A DNA stretch of 64,000 nt, taken from contig CANONN010000002.1 of the NCBI GenBank assembly GCA_947567625.1, positions 38,765 to 102,764 of the forward strand. The letters are read 5' to 3'. Each line of letters opens with the position of its first letter. The stretch's first letter is position 1. The notes beneath the pieces were generated by a model that saw only the letters and a list, made by a program, of their open reading frames with translations, was not told the origin of the DNA and did no database searches. Source of the DNA: an uncultured Roseburia sp. (GTDB lineage Bacteria; Bacillota; Clostridia; Lachnospirales; Lachnospiraceae). Position numbers and translations under genes: made by a program. Positions 16,271 through 23,557 of this stretch are shown here, in pieces.

Positions 16271-17998
16271 TTACTGTAGATGAATCGAACCGTCCTCCAC
16301 TTTGTACACCACATCACAGTTTTCAATCGTCGAGAGACGGTGCGCGATAATGAGCATCGTCATCTTGCCCTGCAATCCGTCGATCGCCTCCATGACCGCC
16401 GCTTCCGTCTCCGTGTCGAGCGCCGAGGTGGCCTCGTCAAGTACCAATACCTGCGGTCTGCGGTAAAGGGCCCTGGCAATGCCGATACGCTGTCTTTGTC
16501 CGCCGGAGAGCCGCACTCCCGCTTCCCCGATCATCGTGTCTAACCCCTCGTCGAGCGAACGCACAAATTCATCGAGCTGCGCCTGCTTTAGCGCCTCCCA
16601 GATTAGCGCGTCATCAATCGTTTCAGCCTGTCCGAACGCAATATTGTTGCGAATCGTGTCGTCGAGCATATAGATCGTCTGGGGTATATAGCCGATCTTT
16701 TCATGCCAGCCGCGGTAAGAGACGGCGATATCGGTGCCGTCGACCGTGATCCTGCCCTCTTTCGGCTTTAAAACGCCGAGAATCAAATCCACCATCGTCG
16801 TCTTGCCCGCGCCGGACGGACCGATAAACGCCACGGACTTATTCTTGGGAATCGTCACGTCAATATCCCGCAGCACCGGTTCCTCCACATCAGGGTAGGT
16901 AAACGTCATATGCTCCACCCGAATTTCACGCTCAAAAGGCAGAGAGGCATAATCGGCTTTTTTCTCGACGTCAATCTCCAAATCCCGGATACCGACATAC
17001 TGCTCGCCGATCTTGTGGATGACGACGCCGTTGTGAATGATAGACGCCAGATACTCCGACATTTTGTTTGCCGAGGGAAGCAGCGAAAAGGCCGCGGCCG
17101 CAAATACGCCCAGCACCCCGACAAAATGCGCCGGGTCAGCCCCCGACATATTGACGCGCACCGCGATCGCCGCCATCAGCCCGCCGATACAGAGCGCTTC
17201 CATCATCGGCTTGGGGATCGAACTCAAAAACGAATTTTGCTTGATCACATAAGTGTAAAGGCCGTTTTGTTTACAGAACTCTCCTTCAAAGTATGCCTCC
17301 CGGTTGGCAATCTTAATCTCCTTGATGCCGCCAAACGCCTGCTGCATACACTGTAAAATATTGGCATTGTAGATGCGGCGCTCGTCCCCGAAGCGCGCGA
17401 GCGTCCGCTTGAGCCGTTTCATAAACAGAAGCACCAAAAGCACCATGCCAAAGGCGATGCCCAGCGTAATCACAGGGTCGGTCACAATCAAAAAGATCAC
17501 TAACACCGCGCTGGTACATAGCTCCGCCGCAAGCTGAAGCATATTTAAAACGGCGGCGTAAAACATTTCGGGATCATTGTTGATGTCGCGCATCAGCTCT
17601 GCGCTGTTGTGGTTCAAAAAGAACGTATAATCCTTGCTGATGTAATAGCGCATCATCTGGTTTTGCATGTCCTGCTTGCCGTAGTAGGAAAACCGGTACT
17701 GCATGTTGTTCATGAAAATAATGAACCCGTTTTTGCCGATATACACCACGATAATCAGCACCGCAAGCGCCGTGATTAACTGTGTGGAATCCGTCATACC
17801 GAGCGCATCATAAAAATAACGGACATACCGGTTGGCAAGCAAAACCTCCGGCGTTGTCACCGCCTGTATAAACGGCAGCAAAATCGACACGCCAAGAAGG
17901 CTGACCGCAGAGTTGATCAGTATCAAAACCGCCATACCCAAAAGCCTGCGTCTTTGTCTGCCGTCAAAAACTTTAAATACACTCTTAATTAAATCCAT
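16271..17998 (-). CDS. ABC half-transporter with fused permease and ATPase (glycan flippase-like)
   Basis: This 575-residue protein has a six-helix membrane domain in residues 1-310 and an ATPase domain after about 340. The ATPase shows Walker A GPSGAGKTT, signature LSGGQRQR, Walker B VLVLDEATSALD and the switch AHRLST. This is the plan of MsbA/PglK-type exporters, which work as homodimers and flip lipid-linked glycans. The start at 17998 has GGAG seven bases upstream; an 11-codon upstream extension would overlap the fucosyltransferase gene. It follows that gene by only 17 bases, the one tight junction in this part of the operon. A role in flipping the fucosylated oligosaccharide is likely but not proven, since peptide or drug exporters share the fold. 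Confidence 0.9.
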   Translation of the reverse strand: MDLIKSVFKVFDGRQRRRLLGMAVLILINSAVSLLGVSILLPFIQAVTTPEVLLANRYVRYFYDALGMTDSTQLITALAVLIIVVYIGKNGFIIFMNNMQYRFSYYGKQDMQNQMMRYYISKDYTFFLNHNSAELMRDINNDPEMFYAAVLNMLQLAAELCTSAVLVIFLIVTDPVITLGIAFGMVLLVLLFMKRLKRTLARFGDERRIYNANILQCMQQAFGGIKEIKIANREAYFEGEFCKQNGLYTYVIKQNSFLSSIPKPMMEALCIGGLMAAIAVRVNMSGADPAHFVGVLGVFAAAAFSLLPSANKMSEYLASIIHNGVVIHKIGEQYVGIRDLEIDVEKKADYASLPFEREIRVEHMTFTYPDVEEPVLRDIDVTIPKNKSVAFIGPSGAGKTTMVDLILGVLKPKEGRITVDGTDIAVSYRGWHEKIGYIPQTIYMLDDTIRNNIAFGQAETIDDALIWEALKQAQLDEFVRSLDEGLDTMIGEAGVRLSGGQRQRIGIARALYRRPQVLVLDEATSALDTETEAAVMEAIDGLQGKMTMLIIAHRLSTIENCDVVYKVEDGSIHLQ

Positions 17999-18015
17999 CG
18001 TCTTTCTCCATTCTA

Positions 18016-18834
18016 TCACATGATCAACCAATCCTTAAGGCTCATCTGACGGCAGCCCGGGTACTCTGGCACGATCACTGTCTTATCGGGATTGCTGTTT
18101 AAATAGGCGGCCCATGTCGAAAATGAGCTGTTGGAAATGATCTGATTCTGACATGCCGCCATCAGGAAAAACTCGTCGATATCGCTAAAATCGCCCAAAT
18201 CGGCCGCGTATGTCAGCTTTTCTTCCCCTGCAATCTGCGCGAGCGCTTCTCTCGCCTTTGGCATATCGTTGGTAAATACCAGATAGGTAAGTTGCGGCTT
18301 TAACTGCCGCATCTTCGCGATCGCCGTCTCAAAAAACGCTCTGCCCGGCCCTACGATATCGCCGCCCCTCACATGAACTGCACAGGTAGGCGCTGCTTTC
18401 AGTTCTTCTGTCAGCTTTTTTACACGCTCGCCCTGCGGATAAGCCGGCGTCATCATGGCGGTAATTTCGTCGAGATAATCCGCAAAATATTCCAAAAACT
18501 GCCAATATCCGTGCAGATATCGGCTGCGCAGACCGCGGTGCGGCGCAAAAACGCGCGCGTCCACCGCATGAATATCGCGCTCCTTTACCACTTGGTACTT
18601 GAGATTGCGCCTGAGCCTCTTATAGATCTTCTGCCAGACCGTGCGGTTGGGAAACGATTCTCTCCCGTCATAGCGCAGATGAAACTTGTCCAGTTCAAAA
18701 TCACGCAGCGTGGAGTTGTCACACTCGGAGGTGTCAAGCAACAGCTTTTCTCCTCCGCGCCTGGCCGCCGCGTACCCACAGGCATAGTTGAATAACTGAT
18801 TCCCCATGCCGTCTCCAATCTTAACTACAATCAT
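18016..18834 (-). CDS. Alpha-1,2-fucosyltransferase-like enzyme (GT11)
   Basis: This 272-residue protein shows the GT11 start MIVVKIGDGMGNQLFNYACG and the GDP-binding motif CAVHVRGGDIVGPG (HxRGGD) near residue 180. The late motif ISNSSFSTWAAYLN follows near 240. GT11 enzymes transfer fucose from GDP-fucose, usually in alpha-1,2 linkage to galactose, in bacterial surface glycans. The ATG at 18834 is preferred because the upstream in-frame ATG at 18846 is the GAATGGAG ribosome site itself. The gene lies between the hairpin spacer at 18848-19008 and the ABC transporter. A fucosylated surface glycan is a known host-mimicry feature of gut bacteria; that consequence is inference. Confidence 0.9.
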   Translation of the reverse strand: MIVVKIGDGMGNQLFNYACGYAAARRGGEKLLLDTSECDNSTLRDFELDKFHLRYDGRESFPNRTVWQKIYKRLRRNLKYQVVKERDIHAVDARVFAPHRGLRSRYLHGYWQFLEYFADYLDEITAMMTPAYPQGERVKKLTEELKAAPTCAVHVRGGDIVGPGRAFFETAIAKMRQLKPQLTYLVFTNDMPKAREALAQIAGEEKLTYAADLGDFSDIDEFFLMAACQNQIISNSSFSTWAAYLNSNPDKTVIVPEYPGCRQMSLKDWLIM

Positions 18835-18847
18835 ACTAATCTCCATT

Positions 18848-18940
18848 CTGGAGCGTTTGCGCGACAGGGCGACGCAAATCCCAAATATTGCATATCACAG
18901 AAAAATTCGTGCGTCATCCGTGCTGTTTGTAACGCTCCAG
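18848..18940. other. Nested inverted-repeat spacer upstream of the GT11 gene
   Basis: A perfect 10-base outer stem (CTGGAGCGTT at 18848-18857, AACGCTCCAG at 18931-18940) encloses an inner TTTGCG (18856-18861) / CGCAAA (18873-18878) pair. As at 15110, the gene-proximal arm abuts the GAATGGAG ribosome site. A separate CGTGAA/TTCACG hairpin follows at 18955-18970. No gene is seen in this 171-base gap. Confidence 0.6.
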
Positions 18941-18968
18941 CACAATATAGCCAACGTGAACAAATTCA

Positions 18969-19008
18969 CGTGTGATAAAATCAGTGATCAAGCTGATTTT
19001 TCATACTA
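18969..19008. repeat. 40-base intergenic hairpin repeat, copy B
   Basis: Near-identical partner of copy A (15209-15248), with three differences in 40 bases. AAAATCAG (18977-18984) pairs with CTGATTTT (18993-19000). It overlaps the aminotransferase stop codon (19006-19008). Confidence 0.75.
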
Positions 19009-20112
19009 ACGCTCCAAGATCAAATCGCAGATTCTGTCCACATCCTCCAGGGACAAGTCCGCGTACAGCGGCAGGGTCAGCACCTTGCGCGATACGTCGA
19101 GCGCCACCGGCGTATCTTCGACAGAATAGCGATCGCGGTAACATGCAAAGCTGTTTGTGATCGGATAAAAGTATTTGCGGGTAAAAATATGCTCTTTTTT
19201 TAATTTCTCACTGATGGCATCGCGGTCCGCGTAAAACACGGACGGGTCAAACAATACCGGAAAATAGGCATAGTTGGGCTTTACCTTATCCTGCGGGGCA
19301 GACAATTTTAAACCTGGCACCCCTAAGAGGCGCTCTCTGTAGCGCGCGACCACGCGCCCGCGCTTTTCGATCTCTCTGTCCAAATGGCGCAGGTTGCAAA
19401 GTCCCATCGCCGCCTGAAATTCGTTCATTTTGGAATTGGCGCCCACCGCGTCGACCGTCACCTCATCGCGGATGCCAAAATTCTTTAAGCCGTACAAATC
19501 TTCTTTCAAGCCGTCCGCATCCCCGTTAAAGCAGACCGCGCCGCCCTCGATCGTGTGAAATACCTTGGTGGCATGGAAACTAAACATCGAGGCGTCGCCG
19601 AACGCGGCCACGCCGCGCCCCTGATATTCCACGCCGAATGTGTGCGCCGCGTCATAGATCACCTTCAGATGATGGCGCCGGGCAATCTCCTCGATCGCCT
19701 CCACGTCACAGAGATTACCGTAGACATGCACCGGCAGGATAGCGCTCGTGCGCTCCGTAATCAATGACTCGATCTTTGTCGCATCAATGGTATAGGTGTC
19801 GGGGTTGATGTCGCAGAACACCGGTTTTAATCCGTTTCTGACGATCGCATGCGTCGTCGAGGCGAACGTAAACGGCGTGGTGATCACTTCCCCGGTAAGT
19901 CCCATCGCCTGAAGCAACAGCTCCAGCGCCATATGGCCGTTCGCAAACAGCGACACATGGTCCACTTTCAGATAGCGCTCCAGTTGTTTTTCCAGCTCGC
20001 AGTGCTTCTTTCCCATATTGGTAAGCCAGCGGCTGTCCCATATATCTTTGATCTCCTCCACATACTCTGCAAATTCCGGCATGGAGGAGCGCGTCACTAA
20101 TATATCTCCCAT
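19006..20112 (-). CDS. DegT/DnrJ/EryC1 family sugar aminotransferase
   Basis: This is a 368-residue PLP-dependent aminotransferase of the nucleotide-sugar type. Landmarks are LFANGHMALELLLQAMG, TTPFTFASTTHAIVRNG, VIYDAAHTFGVEYQGRG and FSFHATKVFHTIEGGAVC, whose Lys (near residue 182) should bind PLP. Such enzymes convert a 4-keto-6-deoxy (or 3-keto) nucleotide sugar to the amino sugar; the sequence feels closest to 4-aminotransferases making 4-amino-4,6-dideoxyhexoses (VioA-like). No 4,6-dehydratase is in this operon, so the substrate must come from elsewhere. The start at 20112 follows a GGAG site, and the ATG four codons upstream is part of that site. It is the first gene of the operon behind the promoter at 20172-20200. 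Confidence 0.88.
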   Translation of the reverse strand: MGDILVTRSSMPEFAEYVEEIKDIWDSRWLTNMGKKHCELEKQLERYLKVDHVSLFANGHMALELLLQAMGLTGEVITTPFTFASTTHAIVRNGLKPVFCDINPDTYTIDATKIESLITERTSAILPVHVYGNLCDVEAIEEIARRHHLKVIYDAAHTFGVEYQGRGVAAFGDASMFSFHATKVFHTIEGGAVCFNGDADGLKEDLYGLKNFGIRDEVTVDAVGANSKMNEFQAAMGLCNLRHLDREIEKRGRVVARYRERLLGVPGLKLSAPQDKVKPNYAYFPVLFDPSVFYADRDAISEKLKKEHIFTRKYFYPITNSFACYRDRYSVEDTPVALDVSRKVLTLPLYADLSLEDVDRICDLILER

Positions 20113-20171
20113 TTTGATCTCCATTCTGGACTCTTTATAAAAATGCTCTCTCTATTCAATCTATACGTTCC

Positions 20172-20200
20172 ATGATAATAAATATGTTAATTTTTGTCAA
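20172..20200 (-). promoter_or_regulatory. Sigma-A promoter of the fucose/aminosugar operon
   Basis: On the minus strand a perfect TTGACA (20195-20200) and TATCAT (20172-20177) have 17-base spacing, 60 bases upstream of the aminotransferase start. It forms a divergent pair with the promoter at 20213-20240; only 12 bases separate the two -35 boxes, so a shared regulator could control both sides. Confidence 0.75.
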
Positions 20201-20212
20201 TCTTTCCAGTGC

Positions 20213-20240
20213 TTGACACATCTTTCTGTTACGCTATAAT
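20213..20240 (+). promoter_or_regulatory. Sigma-A promoter of the plus-strand glycosyltransferase operon
   Basis: TTGACA (20213-20218) and TATAAT (20235-20240), both perfect consensus, have 16-base spacing and lie 65 bases upstream of the 20306 start. It is probably one of the strongest promoters in the window. Confidence 0.8.
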
Positions 20241-20305
20241 GTTAGTATGTTTGGAAATACTAGAAATAATGAGCGAGAAAATACGAAAAGAGAGGTTTTA
20301 TTTAT

Positions 20306-21343
20306 ATGGCAGATACCACTTCCGTGATTATCCCCGTGATCGTACACCATGAGACCGGCGAAAAAGGCCAGTCCGGCGGCAAAAAGAATCAGGAATATTT
20401 AAAATACTGCATCCTGCAGGCTAAAAAGTACAACGAAAAAGTCGTGCTTCTGGGCGACAAATATAACCGGCCCTGGTGCGATGACTGGCACAATGCGGAT
20501 GATTTCATCACCGACAAATGGCGCGAATTCCACGCGGTCTTTGAAAATCTTTCTTTCTACCCCCAGGCTTGGGCGGAGGGCATTTTCAAGCGGTTTTACC
20601 TGATTTTGGAATATCTGGACCGAAACAATTTTGAAAACTGCGTCATTCTCGACAGTGACGTTCTCCTATATCTCAATGTCAGCGCCTACGAGCCGTTTCG
20701 CCGCTGCAAGGCGGCGGCCGAGACGCCTCTCGAGCAGGACATGCCCCTCCTCGAAAAAGGCAACGGCCTCAAATGGAAAACCTGCGCCGGTTTTTCCTAT
20801 TTTACGAGGGACGGCCTGCGTGAGTTCTGCGATTTCTGTATTGATATGTACAAAAATCACAAAGACCTCCTTATGAAAAAGTGGAATGTGCACCGCAAAT
20901 ATCAGATTTACGGCGGTGTCGGCGAGATGGCTCTGTTGCATCTTTGGATACAGACTCTTCCCGCCGGCGATTATCTGAATCTTCTCAAAGATGACGAAAA
21001 CCACTGTGTGTTTGACAACGCGGTGGGCGCTTCCGGCGGCTATCTCGAAAACCAATACGAATTCATCCGCCGCCTGTCGGTGAAGAATCTGCACTGGGAA
21101 AACGGCAGGCCCTACTGCTACACGGTGCGGGAACACCAAAAAACTTACTTTTTAAATCTGCACTTTGTCAGCATCACTAAAATATTTATGCAGGGCATCT
21201 GTGAGCATCAGCGCTACTCGGCGGGCGCAAAGTTATACACTTACTATTTGAAAGCGCGCGGCGTGCTCGCCGACATCAAGCACGGCAATACCAAATTTCA
21301 GCAAAAACGCAAAATACGACAGCACCAAAATCACGCTTCATAA
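20306..21343 (+). CDS. Putative GT-A-type glycosyltransferase of unrecognised family
   Basis: This 345-residue cytoplasmic protein opens with SVIIPVIVHHETG and continues YLKYCILQAKKYNEKVVLLGD, a Rossmann-like nucleotide-sugar region. It then has NCVILDSDVLLYLNVSAY near residue 112. The DSD behind a hydrophobic strand resembles the metal-binding DXD of GT-A enzymes such as GT8/GT32. A later CAGFSYFTRDGLREFC fits an acceptor loop. No signal or membrane segment is seen. It leads the operon driven by the 20213 promoter, ends 11 bases before the acyltransferase, and reads divergently from the fucose operon, so it probably acts on the same glycan. I do not recognise the family with confidence; donor and acceptor are unknown. 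Confidence 0.65.
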   Translation: MADTTSVIIPVIVHHETGEKGQSGGKKNQEYLKYCILQAKKYNEKVVLLGDKYNRPWCDDWHNADDFITDKWREFHAVFENLSFYPQAWAEGIFKRFYLILEYLDRNNFENCVILDSDVLLYLNVSAYEPFRRCKAAAETPLEQDMPLLEKGNGLKWKTCAGFSYFTRDGLREFCDFCIDMYKNHKDLLMKKWNVHRKYQIYGGVGEMALLHLWIQTLPAGDYLNLLKDDENHCVFDNAVGASGGYLENQYEFIRRLSVKNLHWENGRPYCYTVREHQKTYFLNLHFVSITKIFMQGICEHQRYSAGAKLYTYYLKARGVLADIKHGNTKFQQKRKIRQHQNHAS

Positions 21344-21354
21344 AAAGGAGTCCT

Positions 21355-22404
21355 ATGAAATCACGACCAACTTCCGGGGAACGCAACTCCGCCATCGAAC
21401 TGCTTAGACTGCTCTGCATTTTCGGCATCCTTATGATGCATGTGTTCGGAGATTTGCAGACGCCGCTCTCCACGTTAAACACTGCGGCGCATGTACTCGT
21501 CAATTCTCTGTTTAATACCGGCGTCACCTGTTTTATCCTGATCTCCGGTTATTTTGGCATACGATTTTCCATCGAAAAACTGGTACGGCTGGATTTGATG
21601 GTCATCTTCTTCTCCGTCCTTGGAACCCTTGCGACAGAGGAGTTTGCTGTCAAAGCGTTAGTCAAGGCAGCTTTCCCGGTGCTCACCAGACAGTACTGGT
21701 TTATCACCTGCTACTTTGCGCTCTGTATTCTGGCCCCCTTTCTCAACCGCGCAGCGGAAAAGATGACAAAAGAATGGTTTGGCAAATTGCTGTTTGCCCT
21801 TTTGTTTCTTTTTTCTGCCGTTCCCACGTTCGGTTTTTACGATATCATGCAGGACGCCGGCAAGGGTCTGGTACATTTTGTGATGATCTATCTGCTGGGG
21901 CGCTATCTGGCGCTGTATGAAAACCACTCCCACAAAACCAGCCGGCTTCTCTTAGGGCTGCTGCTGTGCGTAGGATTTATCTTTGCGGCGGATTTGGCGC
22001 TCACGGTGCGCGGCCATGCGGTATACAATACCTTTTCCAGAGACTGCTCGCTGTTTATCGTCCTCGCCTCCGTTTTGCTGTTCTTTCTGTTTTGGCAAAT
22101 GCGTTTTCACAGCGCCTTTGTCAACCACATCGCCGGGGATGTCCTTGCGGTCTATGTGCTCGACCGCTTTATCCGCGCGATACTGAATGACTTTGTAAAT
22201 CCGGGCGCATACGCCGCCCACCCTGCCCTGCTCTTTCTCGCTGCTGGCTATGTACTGGCCGTGATGGCAATTGCTATCCTCTTAAATGAACTGCGGAAAT
22301 TCACAATCGGACGCCTGGAACCTTGGCTTGTGAAATGGATTACACTTGCCATCCATAAAATCGGAGCTATCCTTTTGTCCCTATTTCACGTCATCCGCCA
22401 CTAG
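21355..22404 (+). CDS. Membrane acyltransferase (Acyltransferase_3 family), copy 2
   Basis: This 349-residue polytopic protein has about ten membrane segments. It starts ERNSAIELLRLLCIFGILMM with the conserved Arg and a following His, and has GKGLVHFVMIYLLGRYLALY mid-protein. Both landmarks closely match the enzyme at 8690-9748, so the two are paralogues that probably carry out the same kind of O-acylation at different positions or on different glycans. It is translated from an AAGGAG site 11 bases after the upstream stop. The following 54-base tandem repeat begins right after its stop codon. Confidence 0.88.
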   Translation: MKSRPTSGERNSAIELLRLLCIFGILMMHVFGDLQTPLSTLNTAAHVLVNSLFNTGVTCFILISGYFGIRFSIEKLVRLDLMVIFFSVLGTLATEEFAVKALVKAAFPVLTRQYWFITCYFALCILAPFLNRAAEKMTKEWFGKLLFALLFLFSAVPTFGFYDIMQDAGKGLVHFVMIYLLGRYLALYENHSHKTSRLLLGLLLCVGFIFAADLALTVRGHAVYNTFSRDCSLFIVLASVLLFFLFWQMRFHSAFVNHIAGDVLAVYVLDRFIRAILNDFVNPGAYAAHPALLFLAAGYVLAVMAIAILLNELRKFTIGRLEPWLVKWITLAIHKIGAILLSLFHVIRH

Positions 22405-22405
22405 C

Positions 22406-22526
22406 CGCATTGCCGAATCTGATATTCGGCTTGCGTCCCTGCGCGATAAATGGCTTCGGCACAAATTTAAATCGCATTGCCGAATCTGACATTCGGCTTG
22501 CGTTCCTGCGCGATAAATCGCTTCGG
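22406..22526. repeat. Tandem 54-base hairpin-containing repeat (two copies)
   Basis: Copy 1 (22406-22459) and copy 2 (22473-22526) differ at three of 54 positions and are separated by 13 AT-rich bases. Each begins CGCATTGCCGAATCTGA and contains the hairpin GCCGAAT/ATTCGGC. The second copy ends directly at the GAATGGAG ribosome site of the 22540 gene. Nothing coding is seen in this 135-base gap. Confidence 0.85.
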
Positions 22527-22539
22527 AATGGAGATTACT

Positions 22540-23472
22540 ATGACAAAAAAATTCTTATATCTGCGCTATTATCTTAAACATTTGCGCCACAAACTGCGCG
22601 CGAAGCGCGGAGGCGAGTACGCCTATATGCACACGCCTTTTCTTGGCAAAATGCCGCCTTCCGACGAGGAGGCAAATACTCTGATCAAACAGAAAATAAA
22701 AAGCGGGCAGCCTTTCGCGCTCTGCCGGCTGGGCAGCGCTGAATTCACCCTGATGCAGCTCTACGACGAATACAGGATGTTCCGCCACAACAGACTGCAC
22801 CAGAGCAATATGTACAGCCTCTTTCACGAGAGTATCGAGGAAATCGACCGCTGGTGTGCGCTCACCAAAAAAGATATGACAGACGTCGACATCATGGCGT
22901 ATTTTGAGGATCATCCGATCGAAGAATATCTGATTCGCACCTATTGCAGGCAGGCCGCGTTAATCCGTCTGGAGCAAATTGAAACGTTCCTCTATGACGA
23001 GCCCTGGACGCTGGCGCTCGAGGGCAAACGGGTGCTGATTATCAGCCCGTTTGTGGAAACCATCAAACAGCAGTACCCGCGCATGGATAAAATCTATGAG
23101 GGGCAAAAGGTCCTGCCGTCATTTGAACTTTTAACACTGAAATCCGTCTGGTTTTCCGGCACGGATGACGATTTTGACACTTATTTTGATGCCCTGGATT
23201 ATCTCTATACCGAGGCGATGAAGATTGATTTCGATATCGCGCTGTTAAGCTGTAGTACGTTTGGCTTTAATCTCGCCTGTATGTTTAAGCGCGCCGGCCG
23301 ACAGGCCATTCAGTACGGCGGCGCCCTGCAGGTTTTGTTCGGCATCAGGGGCGCGCGCTGGGACAATTCGCCCTACACCAAATATTATAACGATTACTGG
23401 GTGCGCGCGCCAAAGACCGAGGCGCCGAGCAAAAGCTTTCAGAAAAAGCTGGACAATGGATGTTACTGGTAA
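22540..23472 (+). CDS. GT-D-fold-like glycosyltransferase (DUF1792-related)
   Basis: This is a 310-residue soluble protein. Near residue 60 it has PFALCRLGSAEFTLMQLYD, close to the RxGxGE-type motif of GT-D glycosyltransferases (DUF1792; DGT1 of streptococcal adhesin glycosylation). Near 265 it has AIQYGGALQVLFGIRGARW, the GGxxQxxFGxxGxRW signature of the same group. LALEGKRVLIISPFVETI mid-protein is a typical nucleotide-binding strand and loop. The start at 22540 follows a GAATGGAG site; the frame stays open upstream through the repeat but without support. It is the last glycan gene of this plus-strand operon. The fold assignment rests on these two motifs, and its acceptor (glycan or glycoprotein) is unknown. 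Confidence 0.7.
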   Translation: MTKKFLYLRYYLKHLRHKLRAKRGGEYAYMHTPFLGKMPPSDEEANTLIKQKIKSGQPFALCRLGSAEFTLMQLYDEYRMFRHNRLHQSNMYSLFHESIEEIDRWCALTKKDMTDVDIMAYFEDHPIEEYLIRTYCRQAALIRLEQIETFLYDEPWTLALEGKRVLIISPFVETIKQQYPRMDKIYEGQKVLPSFELLTLKSVWFSGTDDDFDTYFDALDYLYTEAMKIDFDIALLSCSTFGFNLACMFKRAGRQAIQYGGALQVLFGIRGARWDNSPYTKYYNDYWVRAPKTEAPSKSFQKKLDNGCYW

Positions 23473-23482
23473 GAAAAAAGTC

Positions 23483-23511
23483 TTTATCTGGCATATAATG
23501 TATGATACAAT
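23483..23511 (+). promoter_or_regulatory. Possible extended -10 promoter of the DUF3048 gene
   Basis: TACAAT (23506-23511) preceded by TG, with a weak TTTATC -35 at 23483-23488 (17-base spacing), lies 46 bases upstream of the start codon. Confidence 0.35.
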
Positions 23512-23557
23512 AAATTAGCATGTCTGAATATGCAAGTGTAAAGAATGGAGGATGATC

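Noticed and set aside
15109-19008. Integron-like attC sites, because genes alternate with imperfect-hairpin spacers
   Set aside because: The outer stems do not follow the RYYYAAC...GTTRRRY order (18848/18931 has GTT before AAC), no integrase is present, and the stem sequences differ between spacers.
22406-22526. CRISPR array
   Set aside because: Only two repeats, spacer of 13 bases, repeats contain long internal hairpins and no cas genes are nearby.
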